Source of the DNA: Quillaja saponaria
Lineage: Eukaryota > Streptophyta > Magnoliopsida > Fabales > Quillajaceae
Assembly (NCBI GenBank): GCA_029379385.1
Contig: CM055608.1
Coordinates: 31,665,048 to 31,729,047, forward strand
Reading direction: 5' to 3'
Length of the DNA stretch: 64,000 nucleotides
The notes under the pieces were generated by a model. It ran no database searches. It saw only the letters and a list, made by a program, of their open reading frames with translations, and was not told where the DNA came from. Of the stretch, positions 35,785 through 48,800 are shown piece after piece (the first letter of the stretch is position 1; each line of letters opens with the position of its first letter). A program made the position numbers and the translations under genes.

Positions 35785-38518
35785 CACGTAAAAACATATA
35801 GAAGGGGATATGTATCTAAATTCTAAAATACCGCTTCCCGTTTCCCATCAAGAGGAAATTTTTTTGAGTTCTATAGGGCTTGAAAATACAAAGTCTTTCA
35901 TGTTAAATTCCTATACCGACTATCAGTAGCATGTGTGTTCAATATGTCTGATTGGAGTATGTCACCCAGTAGCCACTGACTAATTTATGGAATAAACATA
36001 TGCCTGCTTGATGTTTTAGTTGTCTTATGCAATTTCTCCAGCACCGATATCCATGCATTATGATCTAGTTTAGAGAATAATGCAATCAGATCTATAAATT
36101 GCATATTACATGTATCTTTGAAAACTTTGTAGACCCTCTAGCATCTCTTGTATTGCTTAGAATATCCCTTCTTATATGTAGATGCTACCAACAAACACTA
36201 CAATAGGACGACAAATACTTGAAAGCCGTGGACTCAATTTTGATGGATATTTTTATTGGATATCACTCTCTGCCTTATTTGGATTTGCAATAGTTTTCAA
36301 CTTTGGGTATGCTCTGGCCCTTAGTTTCTTGACATGTAAGTTCCCCATTTTTTTTCCTACTATATGAACTCCAAAATCTATACAATGATACATGTTAATT
36401 CTCCCTCATCTAACGTGCACTCAGCTCCTGGATCATCTCGTGCTATTATTTCACGTGAAAAGCTTCAGAAAAGTAAGAATTCTTGCAACGAAGATAACGT
36501 GGAAAACATATCTACAAATTCTCATTCTAAAGCTAATTCAGAACCAAATAAAGGTCAGATCAAATTGTTATTTATCTTATATTTTCTGTTTGCATCCCTT
36601 CAACTTGCTACTTCACACACACCGTGCACACGGACTTGCATATGAAGATTTAACTCACCATTTAATTTATCCTTGGCCCAAGTTACAGGCAGGATGGTCT
36701 TACCTTTCACACCCTTAACAGTTGTGTTTCAAGACGTGCAATATTACATTGATACGCCTTTGGTAATAGCATTTCTAACTGTTTTTGTCATATGTGAGGT
36801 CCAGGTTTCTCTATCAACAAATAACATTTGTGCTCTGTCATTTTGTATTTCAGGAAATGAGAGAGCGGGGATTAGCTCAGAAAAGGCTCCAGCTTCTTTC
36901 TGATATTACAGGTGCTCTCCGACCAGGTGTTTTGACAGCATTGATGGGTGTCAGCGGAGCTGGTAAGACAACTCTTCTGGATGTTCTTGCTGGAAGAAAA
37001 ACTAGTGGCTATATTGTAGGAGATATAAAAATTGGGGGTTACCCAAAGGTTCAAGAAACTTTTGCTAGGGTATCTGGCTACTGTGAACAAAGTGACATAC
37101 ATTCTCCACAAATCACCATTGAAGAGTCTCTGATTTTTTCTGCCTGGCTTCGTTTGGATCCTCAGATAGAACCAAAAACTAAAGTTGTAAGACAACTAGC
37201 TGAAGATGTCAAATCATATGTTTGATTTTATAATCATGATTGAGATACTCCTGTATTGAAACTGCTGATGCATTACTGACAGGATTTTGTGAATGAAGTC
37301 CTTGAGATCATTGAACTTGATGAAATAAGGGATTCCTTAGTTGGCATACCTGGTGTTAGTGGCCTATCAACCGAGCAGCGTAAGCGCCTTACAATAGCAG
37401 TGGAGCTTGTTGCCAACCCCTCTATAATGTTCATGGATGAGCCTACAACTGGCTTGGATGCAAGAGCAGCTGCAATTGTCATGAGAGCAGTCAAGAATAT
37501 AGTTTATACAGGAAGAACAACTGTTTGTACCATACACCAACCCAGCATTGACATATTTGAAACATTTGATGAGGTAAGCAGAATTATTTAAAGTTAATAT
37601 ATTAGAAAATAACTCACTAGTGAGAATTAAACATTCTGTCGAGTTACTCCTAGGAGTTGTCACTTGTCAGTAAGTCATGACTGCTACCATAAAATTTCTC
37701 CTTGTTTGCATCCCTGCCTATCTTCAAAAAGGAAGGCGGGTTAACCACGTAATTGCAGCATATCTTTCATTTCTGATAATGTCATCTTGCAGAGCCAAGG
37801 TTTAAAATCTAAAAGTTTCTCTAAAATTGCTTGAAAATGTTTCAACCCATTGGTTTTTAAAGTCAAAGCCTACATTGTTTTGTAATATTTAAAAAACAAT
37901 GTTTTCGTGTTTTGTTTGCTTTGGGTGCAGCTAATTCTTTTGAAAAGTGGTGGACGCATTATCTACTGTGGGCCATTAGGACAGCATTCAAGTAGGGTTA
38001 TAGAATATTTTGAGGTCAGTTCGCTGAATAGGCCTTCCTTTTTATTGTTTTTTTTCCTACTTCTGTTCCATGTTTTGAAAACAGCTTGTGAGTAGACAAA
38101 GTTGCAATGATAATTTTCTTTTTTGGATTAAAACTTTTTGTTCCAAATAGAATATTCCTGGGGTTCCAAAGATTAGAGACAACTATAACCCAGCGACATG
38201 GATGTTGGAGATCACTTCTACATCAGCAGAAGCTGAACAAGGTGTAGATTTTGGCCAGTTTTACCAGGAGTCTAGTGTATGTGGGTAAGTTCAGTTGCAA
38301 CCTTCCAAGTTGTTCTATGGTCCATTTAAAGCAGTCAGCTTTGCATCACAAAATAACTGTTCCCTTGGAGCCAGCATGCTCATTGAATGAAAACCCCAGG
38401 TTCAAACCACATTGGGATTGGGGAGGATTTATTAGACGAGCGGAGTCTCGCCCCCTCTCCCATATACACACACATCCAATAGGATGAAAGGGAAACTGAA
38501 AGTTGTTTATCTTTCTTA

Positions 38519-38560
<42 letters not shown>

Positions 38561-40587
38561 AGTTTAGCATTCTGTCATTTTTTTTTATTGGTGCTGGTCA
38601 TATAATATACTGTACAGTTGAGGGAAAAAAGTACTACTTTTTACTATACTTACTTTTTCATGATAATCAGAGCAAGAAATCTAAAACCAAGTATTCCTTT
38701 TTGATTGTTTGCTTATAGGAATAATAAAGAAATAGTAAAGCTATTGAGTTCCCCACCAGCTGGTTCAAAAGATCTTCATTTTGCAAGCCTTTGTTCACAA
38801 AATGGATGGGCACAGTTCAAATCATGCTTATGGAAACAACATTTATCTTATTGGAGGAGTCCCCCTTACAACTTGATGCGCATAGCGTATACAGTTATAT
38901 CATCTTTTCTTTTTGGAGTACTATTTTGGGATCAAGGCAAGAAGATGTAAGATTTAACTTTAATTTGATTTTACCTCTTCCATATCTTGGTGATTTATGA
39001 GCAAATTATTTTGATTGGATTCTGATTCATTTATAGCCAAAAATATGGTACTTATAGGTTACCTTAATGAGATTTCAGTTAAAGAGTAGTTAATTTCAAG
39101 TCTAGCTCTGGTTTAAGACAGTACTGTAAATCTGGTTCATGTAGACCTACTTTATGAATCCATCCCTTCTGAAAATACCATTATAGTTCACACAGCTGAG
39201 ACAAATGTGTTTGTTTTTTATGTGCATACTCAATTGTTTTCTGTGGGACAAATTTTCTGGGTGGAAAGGAACAATGCCAATGTAATATGTTGCTTTCACT
39301 AGTTCATTCACATTTAGTTCTAAGACTATTGTTTTTTTAGTGACAAACTAAAGTATCCTGTTATATGAACTATTCATTCATAACTATAAATGTCACATGC
39401 ATATCATGTTTGAGATTATGCAGTTGCCATTAATTTTTATTCATGATAATAATGGTAGAAAATAAGCCTCTTTTATTGTTATCAGGTAGGAGCTTACAAA
39501 CATGTATCTTCTACTTTGTATCTTCTTCTCTCTTTTTTTTTTGTCAGAAATAACCAGCAAAACTTATTCAACATATCCGGTGCGATGTATGCTGCTGTGA
39601 TATTTCTGGGTGTAAATAATTGCTCTTCTGTTATACCATACGTTGCAAGAGAGCGAAATGTCATGTACCGAGAAAGATTTTCGGGGATGTATTCTTCATG
39701 GGCCTATTCACTTGCACAGGTAGTACTTACAAAACCAGTTTACTCAATTGTTTATACTATGTTGTTATCTATGTCAAGTCAAGGCAGAACAATGAACAAT
39801 AAGAACTCATTACACCATTACGGAATTAAGCCTATCTTTTCTGCTGATCTTCATTAGCTTCAACCTCGATCATTTAAAAGTATAGCCCTATCTTATAGTG
39901 TACTTCTAACCAAGTGCACTCATTCTGTAGGTTGCAGTTGAAGTTCCCTATATAATCATACAAACAGTTGCAATTGTGATTATCACGTATCCAATGATTG
40001 GATTTTATGGTTCAGCATACAAGGTTTTCTGGTATTTCTATACCATGTTCTGTACTTTCCTGTACTTCAATTATCTGGGATTGCTGCTCGTCTCAGTAAC
40101 ACCAAACTTCATGGTAGCTAATATTCTAACGTCGGCTTTTTACTCCTTATTTAATCTATTCTCTGGATTTATAATTCCTAAACAGGTAAGATGCTTTTCT
40201 TTACAATCAAAGCTACTATTATCCATTCTTACTTCTCAATGATATCTAAGGAACACAGAAATGTGTCAACTAGTAGTTGGTGTTGTCAAGAAACTGACCT
40301 GTACCTGTTGTCACTTGCAGCGAATCCCAAAGTGGTGGATCTGGTTATATTATCTTACACCTACATCCTGGTCATTAAACGGTTTGCTTACTTCACAATA
40401 TGGAGACATAGACGAGGAGATTATGGTATTTGGAGAATCCAAAAAAGTTTCTGCCTTCTTAAAAGATTACTTTGGCTATCATCATGATCACCTCTCGCTT
40501 GTAGCAGTTATTCTCATAATCTTCCCCATGTTTTATGCTTTCATTTTCTCATACTCTATAGGACGTTTGAACTTCCAACGGAGGTAA
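30335..40587 (+). CDS. Full-size PDR-type ABC transporter G (ABCG30/41-43 clade), copy 1, intact
   Basis: A plasma-membrane exporter of the pleiotropic drug resistance type, laid out NBD-TMD-NBD-TMD. Substrate unknown; Arabidopsis relatives include ABCG30, implicated in abscisic acid transport. I read 24 exons: 30335-30705, 31000-31123, 31687-31772, 32166-32250, 32393-32552, 32635-32711, 33159-33212, 33313-33403, 33530-33831, 33957-34238, 34699-35012, 35205-35365, 35448-35551, 36182-36335, 36425-36553, 36689-36762, 36854-37186, 37283-37573, 37931-38014, 38151-38284, 38719-38946, 39548-39719, 39931-40185, 40321-40587. All phases agree: 4332 nt, 1443 residues, normal for the family. NBD1 has [20 protein letters not shown] and [15 protein letters not shown]2 has [30 protein letters not shown] and [11 protein letters not shown]. 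The C terminus is IGRLNFQRR, as in PDR proteins. Start chosen because MAQMVG is shared with copy 2. Confidence 0.95.
34496..34727 (+). repeat. Repeated splice-acceptor region in intron 10 of ABCG copy 1
   Basis: Three related segments end in an acceptor-like cag. Segment A (34496-34580) and segment C (34644-34727) both run from agctacttag through aacattaca...caattgcag-like sequence into cttat...gcatcaattacaa; a shorter B copy (34592-34627) lies between. Segment C holds the real start of exon 11 (34699). Segment A therefore includes a decoy copy of the first 25-30 bases of that exon, reading [12 protein letters not shown] copy 2 shows no such repeat. Confidence 0.8.
35753..35786. repeat. TG/TA dinucleotide microsatellite
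   Basis: A compound run of TG then TA repeats in the intron between exons 13 and 14 of ABCG copy 1. Likely length-polymorphic between individuals. Confidence 0.9.
38526..38558. repeat. 33-base A run
   Basis: A run of 33 A in the intron between exons 20 and 21 of ABCG copy 1. The preceding 200 bases (about 38.32-38.50 kb, with gaaaaccccaggttcaaacc) may be a short retroposed sequence with this as its tail, but no target-site duplication was evident. The exact length is unreliable in any assembly. Confidence 0.7.
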
Positions 40588-41602
40588 AATCTTCCATGGT
40601 GGATGTCAAATTCTGTGTAGTCTAGCATGCCATTCATTGGTATGTACTGCAAGTTTCATTGTGTTGCCCTGAAAAATCAGTGCGGAATTCTCTATATTAA
40701 TCAATAATCCTACTTGCTTACATTCACCAAGTGAACTTTTGTCGGTTCCTGGGTTGCAGTTGATGTATTTTGCTGTACTGAAAAGCATCATTGTTATCTT
40801 CGAAAATATGTGTTTTCCGGCAGCCTAATGATGAGTGGTGAACATCAAAAACTCAGAAAAAGGTCAAATAATTTTCTGTGACAAAAAATAGAAAAACTGT
40901 TACATAGGCTCATTACTAACTAGAAACCGCAATAGGTTCCACCGTTCCAGCGTTTGTGCAACCAAGTCATCTACCTATTTTCTGTCAATGCATTAACCCT
41001 CAATCAAATTTCAGAATTAATCCTTCTAGTCAGTCAGCTATATGTTGACCTTATTATATTAACTACACTATGTTCTATTTTTTTTCTTTATACATACAAA
41101 ATTATCGAATCTAAGACATTTTACCCAAAATTTTAGTTTATTTTTTCTACCCAAACTAAGTCGGGATGAATAATTTCTATAACTTATTTAATAGTTGTTC
41201 AAAGGAATCTCGAACATGATGCCCTACTGTTGGTGCTGAGATACTCATGAAAAAAAAAAAAAAAAAACCTCCGTAAAACAATTAGAGGAAACGAGATAGG
41301 CTTAAACCCGAGTACTTACCCTGCATTGAAATTTAATGCTTATGTGATGGCGCCAGCTGATTTTGAAACTTAATCAAATGAACCATGTGTGGCCTAAGCT
41401 TTTGCCACAACTAAATAATCACTTTCGCCTTTTCCATAAATTTTACACTTAACGGGTCAGTTAGCCTATCGAATCCAGTTTGTAAACAAGATGTGCATTT
41501 TGTAAGACAAAATTTTTAACTTATTACATTTTTTAAGGAAAAAAAAAAAAACATTGGTACTTAGTGAGTGCTGATTCAAATCTCTGTTTGGGACATTTTC
41601 AG
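40588..41602. other. Intergenic region after ABCG copy 1
   Basis: Contains the 3' end of ABCG copy 1 and about 800 bases with no recognisable gene or element. An A-run lies at about 41252-41268. Confidence 0.5.
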
Positions 41603-41703
41603 GACCGAAGAAATCAAGTGGGTACCATTGAAATTGAAACTCAAAGGGAATATCCTCATGATACTGATACATACCACCATTGCGAAAATCAGTCACAGTC
41701 AGC
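41603..41703 (+). pseudogene. Orphan last exon of the receptor-like kinase (duplicated remnant)
   Basis: After an acceptor-like ttttcag the sequence reads DRRNQVGTIEIETQREY then DTD...CENQSQS. This matches the last exon of the dead kinase at 27930-28045 (DRRHRRTQAG, MEIEAQREYADTD, SENQGS). No other kinase exon is nearby. The position, upstream of ABCG copy 2 just as the full pseudogene is upstream of copy 1, indicates it was carried along by the tandem duplication that made the ABCG pair. Confidence 0.8.
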
Positions 41704-42891
41704 GTTCAATATCGGAAAGCATAGTGTACCAGGCAGAAAATTTGACAAATCATCATTTTGATGATCACCAATTTCTAATTAAATATGTTGCTAGCAGCCA
41801 GAAACTGAGACACCACATGACCATTTCCTTTTCTAGCAAAAATAAAAATAAAAAAAATGATCAGTTCCTTGTCTGTGATATTTATCCTTTAACTATAAAC
41901 TCGGACTAGCTATGGAGATATGCTTTAGTTCCTTGGATGTTTGACTGCTGGCCATATGGCTGCTGATATTTGGTGCATCTCTTGACTCTTCCCTCTTTCT
42001 CTCTCTCTCTCTATATATAATAATTATATTTACATATTTATGGCAGGTATTCAGGAATTGGATTTGCTGTATTATAATTTAAAAATGCCATTATGTCCTT
42101 AGATTAGTTGAGTCAATTTGGCATCTGGTCATCAATAAAAAAGTGTCATTGTCCTTATGCATCCGGTCAGAAAAATGCCTGCTCAGTTGTCAGTGCTATT
42201 ATCTTCTTCGGCTCTGTCAGTTTGTGTATTATTAGGCATGAACCATGTTGCTACAGCAATTCCTTGGTCACAAGCTGGCTTGTTTGTGACATTTGTCCGA
42301 ATTAAGTTTGTTCATGAATAGTTATTTTATACAGTCAAATGAACATATAAGTCTTTTGTTTAAATGAAACTTGCTTGATTGGTAAATAGAAGAAGACAGA
42401 ACTAGATTTATGTAAGACAAATGAAAGATTAATTGGTAGAAAAAGAAGCACGGATAATGGTGTGCAACAAATTCACTAGAGCTACAAGTCATTTAATAAG
42501 CATTCTTCAGGAATTGTTTAATAGAAGAGAAGGACTATACGGGAAGTCCACTTCTCTCCCAACTTAAATTAGTAAGAATTGAATTAAAAACCACTTCTTT
42601 TCGTTAAACTTGAATTGATCAACATCTAAGAATGCTGTCCCTCTCTCCCTTGCATGCGCAAACAGATGTAAACTGATGATATTTTCTTTGTAGAAAAAAG
42701 GAGTTTGTGAATTCTCTTATGCGTGAAGTCATAGCATTTTTAGTTTCTTGGACGTTAAGAAAAACAATGATGCAATGCCTTACTTCATCAATTTTAGTCA
42801 AATAGTTAGCTTGATTTGACATGGTTATATACAACTCTCTTTCCAGTCTTCCCTCAAGCTTCGACGCTCTCCAAAATCTGAACCATCAAAT
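41704..42891. other. Intergenic region and promoter of ABCG copy 2
   Basis: No gene is recognisable. A CT dinucleotide run followed by TA repeats lies at about 41993-42019. The 3' end of this stretch holds the core promoter of ABCG copy 2. Confidence 0.5.
42826..42831 (+). promoter_or_regulatory. TATA box candidate, ABCG copy 2
   Basis: TATATA 66 bases upstream of the start codon of ABCG copy 2, in the same position as the candidate at 30272 in copy 1. Confidence 0.5.
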
Positions 42892-45800
42892 ATGGCTCAG
42901 ATGGTTGGCACTGATGAAATAGAGTCACTGAGAATTGAATTAGATCAATTAGGTAGAAACCTAAGATCTTCGCTTCGGCATCATAGCTCTAGTTTCCATG
43001 GCAGTTCGGCACGAAGTACAGGCAAAGATGATCCTGATGTTGACTATGCTTTACAGTGGGCTGCTATTGAGAGATTGCCTATGTATAACCGTCTGAGATC
43101 ATCTTTGTTTGACAAAAATCACGATGATGATAAAGAGAAACGAGTCATTGATGTTACCAAGATTGGAGCTCCAGAGCGACATCTGTTCATAGAGAAGCTT
43201 ATTCAACACATTGAGAATGACAACCTCCGGTTGCTGCAGAAAATCAGAAATAGAATAGACAAGTACGGTTTCCCATCTTTTTCCTTTTTAATTTCATATG
43301 CACATGTACACAAATGGCTACTATGTTCAACCAAATTGAATGATATATGTGTAGAAACCTGGCATTTAGTTAAACATTAAGTTTTTCTCACTTATTAGCA
43401 TTTCTTGCTTCTACTGCTAATCTGTTTATTGTCCAAGCTTTCAATTTCCTCATTTTCATATTTCTCGTTATACAAGTCATAGTGTGACAGCTTATTGTCC
43501 CTTTGTCCTTTCTCAATGGTAAGCTGGTTTTTACCAGGATTTGTTTGTCTTACCTTGTTTTGATTTGTTTTTATCTTTCTATGTTTCATTTTAAAAATCT
43601 GGTAGGGTTGGTGTAAAATTGCCCACTGTAGAGGTGAGATACAAGAACCTGTATGTGGAAGCAAATTGTGAGGTAGTTCATGGGAAGCCACTCCCTACTC
43701 TATGGAATTCTCTTCAAAGCATGTTTACTGTAAGTACTTCTATTTTCTGGTCAGAGTTGTTCTAAGGCTCGAATTACCAGTCTATATTTTTGTACTTTTG
43801 GAGATTATTAACTTCAGTTTTGTTGCAAATAAACCTCATTAAAGATTGGAATTAAATTTTGAAAGCATGTGTGTGTACCACGTAGAGGCTATAGGTCAGA
43901 TGAAAAAGTTGGGTTATGTAGCCAATCTGATTCATTTTAGTAAAAAAAATAAAAAATTTCCACATCATGTTGAATTGCATTATATTTCATGATTATATAT
44001 AATAATTAGAAGTCATTTTGTAAACCTGATTTAGCCTCTTTCTGATGGTTATTAAACTGTTACTTTATAAATACAGAACCTTGCCAGGCTGCCAGGTTCA
44101 AAGTCAAATGGAGCCAAGATAAACATCATCAATGATATTAGTGGTATTATAATGCCCGGAAGGTAGGCTGCCTAAGCATTTAGTATCACTTTCTCGTATT
44201 GCTAGTACAAGTTTTTGAAAATCTTCTTACTGGAATCACTTCTTATGTTTCTAGCTTCTAGTTTCTCATGTAAATCGTCTGTTTTAATTACAGGCCTTAA
44301 CCAGTAGCTATTGCCAATTTAATTTTGCAAATTGTCCTTGTAAGTTGTAGCCATTGAAGTTAAACTTATTCAGGAATGCTAATTGGTGCTACTGCCAGTT
44401 CATAAATTCAGGTATTCTTTTAATGGAAAAAAGAATTTTATTAGGGAAGAAAGAGAGTACAAAGGTAGCATTCACCAATCATGTTGTCTATCAGTCAAGA
44501 TAACACCACGAGAGGCTCCTGTAGGCTGTAGCATAACACTAAGCTTAGCTATATTTTCCATTAATAAACCTTCTCAAGATTATCATGGCATAGCTAGGTG
44601 GAAGCCAACAGAATACAAGAAGAGAGAAAAAAATACTACTTTTTTTTGCTGCTTCTTCCTCCCATACATTATTTATGTTGAAGTAACTTAGCAACAAAAA
44701 AGGGGTCACAGCTATCAAATATTATAATGTTGCGCACTTCCCACTGCTCTTTAATGTCACTAGTGTAACAGGTAAACTAACTTTGATATATGCCACTTGT
44801 GTGAATATGTTTCTCTGTGATTTGTAGATTGCAAGTGCCGACCTATTTAACTCAAATACAAAAATTTCTCTTGGTCTTACTTTCAATTCTAGGAAAAAGC
44901 TGCACCCGTTTTGTTAATCTTGGTCAACTCCTTAGTTAGTTTTATGTTGTTTACAGGACAACACTACTGCTTGGGCCACCAGGATGTGGAAAGACAACCT
45001 TTCTAAAGGCTCTCTCTGGAAATCTAGATCATTCTCTCAAGGTTTGACAATCAGACACTCACTTTTGTACATATCTAGGTGAATCTACAATTAGGAAAGT
45101 AACCAATCAAATAACAATTTAAGATGCTAAGTCGATTCATAAATGAATTATGTCTGTCTACTTGTCATATATATCAGATTCAGCTAGATTATATTTCCAC
45201 CATGTACTACAGAAAAAAAAAAAAAGTTGAATTGTTTGAGCTATCTCACTTTTTGTGCCTACGTATTCTTGTAACTTCTCCTGTATTTGATTTTCTTGAG
45301 TAGGTCAGAGGAGAAGTTTCATACAATGGATACAAGCTAGAAGAGTTTGTCCCACAGAAAACTTCAGCATATACAAGTCAGTACGACGTGCATAGTCCAC
45401 AAATGACTGTAAGGGAAACACTTGATTTTTCAGCCCGTTGTATGGGTGTTGGAAGTCGAGCAGGTATCTTCCTGAGCTCACCATAATATATAATTGTAAA
45501 CACCTGATGTATGACAATGATGATAGCAAAAGTAACATTTGTTTTACACCTATAAAGAGATTATGATGGAGGTCAGTAGAAGGGAGAAAGAAGCAGGGAT
45601 TATTCCAGATCCAGACATAGACACATACATGAAGGTGCCTTTCCCTTTTGCCTGTACTTTTCTCAGTATTGGTTCTCCAGGAAAACATAATTCTGGAGAA
45701 GCATGTAAGTTTTCTCGTGCAATGTACTAATATAATAAGTGAAACCTTTATATCTAAACTACTCTGGTGGAAGACAATTGCATGAAATGATTTAAGAGAT

Positions 45801-48800
45801 ATGTCTTAGTAAGGTATCATCATTTGAGCATTTAATGGTGATATTGCTTGCAAAAGAAAGTAAAACAGCTTATATCAGGTCCTCATGAATTTAAATTTTT
45901 AACTCAGAACATCATTACTTTGTCTTTCCTTCTAACAATGTGGACTAAATTGGTTGTCCGTGTTCCTATAAATTTATAGTCTTCTTCACAAATCGATAAA
46001 TCTATTGTATTTCTTAATGTCTGAATGTAATATTTCTTTTTTTATCTTTTTCATTTTCACTTTTTATGCTGTTGGTAAGTTGAAATATAATACCCGCAAT
46101 TATATCTTTTGAATAGGCAATTGCTGTCAAAGGACAAAAAAGGAGCCTTCAAACAGACTACATACTAAAGGTTTTTCTCTTTTAACAGAGCTGTAATCTT
46201 GTTTCCTTAGGCTGCTATATGTAGAAGCTTATCACCAGTTGATGTTTGTTAATGTCATGACGTATTAGATCCTAGGACTTGATATTTGTGCTGACACTCT
46301 AGTTGGAGATGTTATGCGAAGAGGTATTTCTGGTGGTCAAAAGAAGAGATTGACTACAGGTAATAAGAAGGAACCAACTATTGCCAATCATGCAATATTC
46401 TATTTCATATTACTTGCCAACTTTGTTAATTAATAATAATCAAATCCTAAATCATACTACATTTTGACCCAAAGATTTTTGTTGAATTTTGCAGCCTGAG
46501 ATGATTGTAGGTCCTACAAAAGCTATGTTTATGGATGAAATCACCAATGGCTTAGACAGTTCCACTGCATTTCAGATTGTTTCTTATCTACAGCAGCTGG
46601 TGCACATCACTGATGCTACTGTACTGGTTTCCCTTCTCCAGCCAGCTCCAGAAACCTATGATCTCTTTGATGACCTTATACTAATGTCTGAAGGGAAAAT
46701 TGTTTATCATGGTCCTCGTGATCAGGTTCTTCAATTTTTTGAAGATTGTGGATTCAGGTGTCCTGAGAGGAAAGGGGTTGCTGATTTCATCCAAGAGGTA
46801 AGTGCATCAGTCTGGTGTTTGATGTCTCTTAAAGCTTTATTGTTTTCCATCAATGAAATAGACCTTCAATTTCAGGTTCTTTCCAGGAAAGATCAAGCAC
46901 AATACTGGTACCATACTGAAGTACCTCACAGTTATGTTTCGGTTGATATGCTCAATACGACATTCAAGGCATCTAGTTTAGGGAAGAAGCTAGAAGCAGA
47001 GCTATCAAAGCCTTTTGATAAATCCCAAAGCCATAAAAATGCTATTTCCTCTAGCACTTATTCTCTCTCCAAAATGGAACTATTTAGAGCATGTGCATCA
47101 AGGGAACTTCTTCTCATGAGAAGAAATTCTTTTATCTATGTCTTTAAAACTAGTCAGGTTAGTATTCACATATTTGCAGTCATATATTTTTCACTTATGT
47201 AGTCGTATTGGTTAACAGTTTTGATCAACATCTGCAAATTCTGAAGCATTGAAATATCATGTGATCATCATACACTATCATACCTCATGTATGTTTTTGT
47301 TTTTTCTTTCTTCTAAGAGGATTTTTTTTTTTTTTGGGAGGGTGGAGGGGAAATCTGGGTTTACTTTGTTATTGCTATCAGCATGAAATCTCATTTGGAA
47401 TCTGAGACCTGACAAATTCATCTGCAGGTTATTATCATCGCATTGATTACAATGACGGTATTTTTCCGCACTCGAATGGATGTTGATCTTCTTCATGCGA
47501 ATTACTTCATGGGTGCCCTATTTTATGCTCTCACCATACTTTTGGTTAACGGGTTTCCTGAGTTGTCTATGACTATTCAACGTCTTGACGTGTTCTACAA
47601 ACAAAAGGACTTACGTTTTTACCCAGCTTGGGCTTATTCCATTCCAGCTGCTATTTTGAAGATTCCTATTTCATTTGTAGAATCTCTAGCTTGGACAGTT
47701 CTCACTTATTACGTTATTGGTTACAGTCCTGAGGTAAAAAGGTAAGATTTTAACGAAAAGGGATCAGCTTCTCTGTTCATTTCCACTTTAGTCTTCATTG
47801 GTTGATATTGATATATCTAAAGCAGCACAGTTTTTTCCTGCAATTTGATACACATAATTACCTCTAATAATGTGTGGTGCTTTTTAGGTTCTTCCGCCAA
47901 TTCGTTCTTCTTTTCGCAATGCACTTTGCATCAGTATCAATGTTTCGTTTTCTGGCCGCTTTCTTCCAAACCATGGTTGCTGCTACGACAGCTGGGAGTT
48001 TTGCAATATTGCTTGTGTTAGTATTTAGTGGCTTCATAATCCCACAATGTAAGGCTATTATATCTTTTATTAATTCTGATTTTACAATAAACAATTAAAA
48101 ACGTAAACAAGGCTTTGCTTTCAATTGCAGCTGCTATGCCAGATTGGTTGAAGTGGGGTTTCTGGGTTTCCCCCATGTCTTATGGTGAGATAGGCCTCTC
48201 TGTAAATGAATTTCTAGCCCCTCGATGGCAGAAGGTCAGTCTATTACAATCTCACTATTCAGAGCCTCGGAGGGTAAACAATCACATCTATTTTATGTTG
48301 ACTAACACATGATAAGAGGACAAAAAACTACTTTGTTACACCTGGATGTCAGCTAAGGAATTCCATAATATTTCTTTCGAATATATTAGCTCCCTTCAGA
48401 TCTGGTAATTTAATGATCTTGACAGTTACAATGAATAACTAACAATGATCAAGATAAAAGAAATTTATGGTTCTATTTATGGAAATTAGTTTTTCATTTT
48501 TCATATCAAATTTTAATTCAAGAGCCTATGTCTTAATCAATACTTTGTTAACTGAAATAGATCTTGGTGAACTCCTATTCTTTTTATATCTCCTATATGG
48601 AAAGCAAAATATTTCGAGGTATTTGAAAGAAACGCCATCAACTGAACCAATGCATAAATTTTATTCATCTTGAATCCAATCATTTGGAGATTTGTTTTTA
48701 GCTACTAGAACTTGATTCTGTTTGCAACCTGTGAGGCAAGTCTATTGTTGTATAGAGTTGGAGTTGCAAATTATTCCTTACTAACTCTCTACCATTAGAA

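Noticed and set aside
36872..37195. Open frame of 107 codons on the minus strand
   Set aside because: Complement of ABCG copy 1 exon 17, which carries a clear Walker A motif on the plus strand.
46489..47202. 237-codon frame starting near exon 9 of ABCG copy 2, considered as a separate short gene
   Set aside because: It is exons 9 and 10 plus the short open intron 9. Flanking exons of the same transporter are all present in order.
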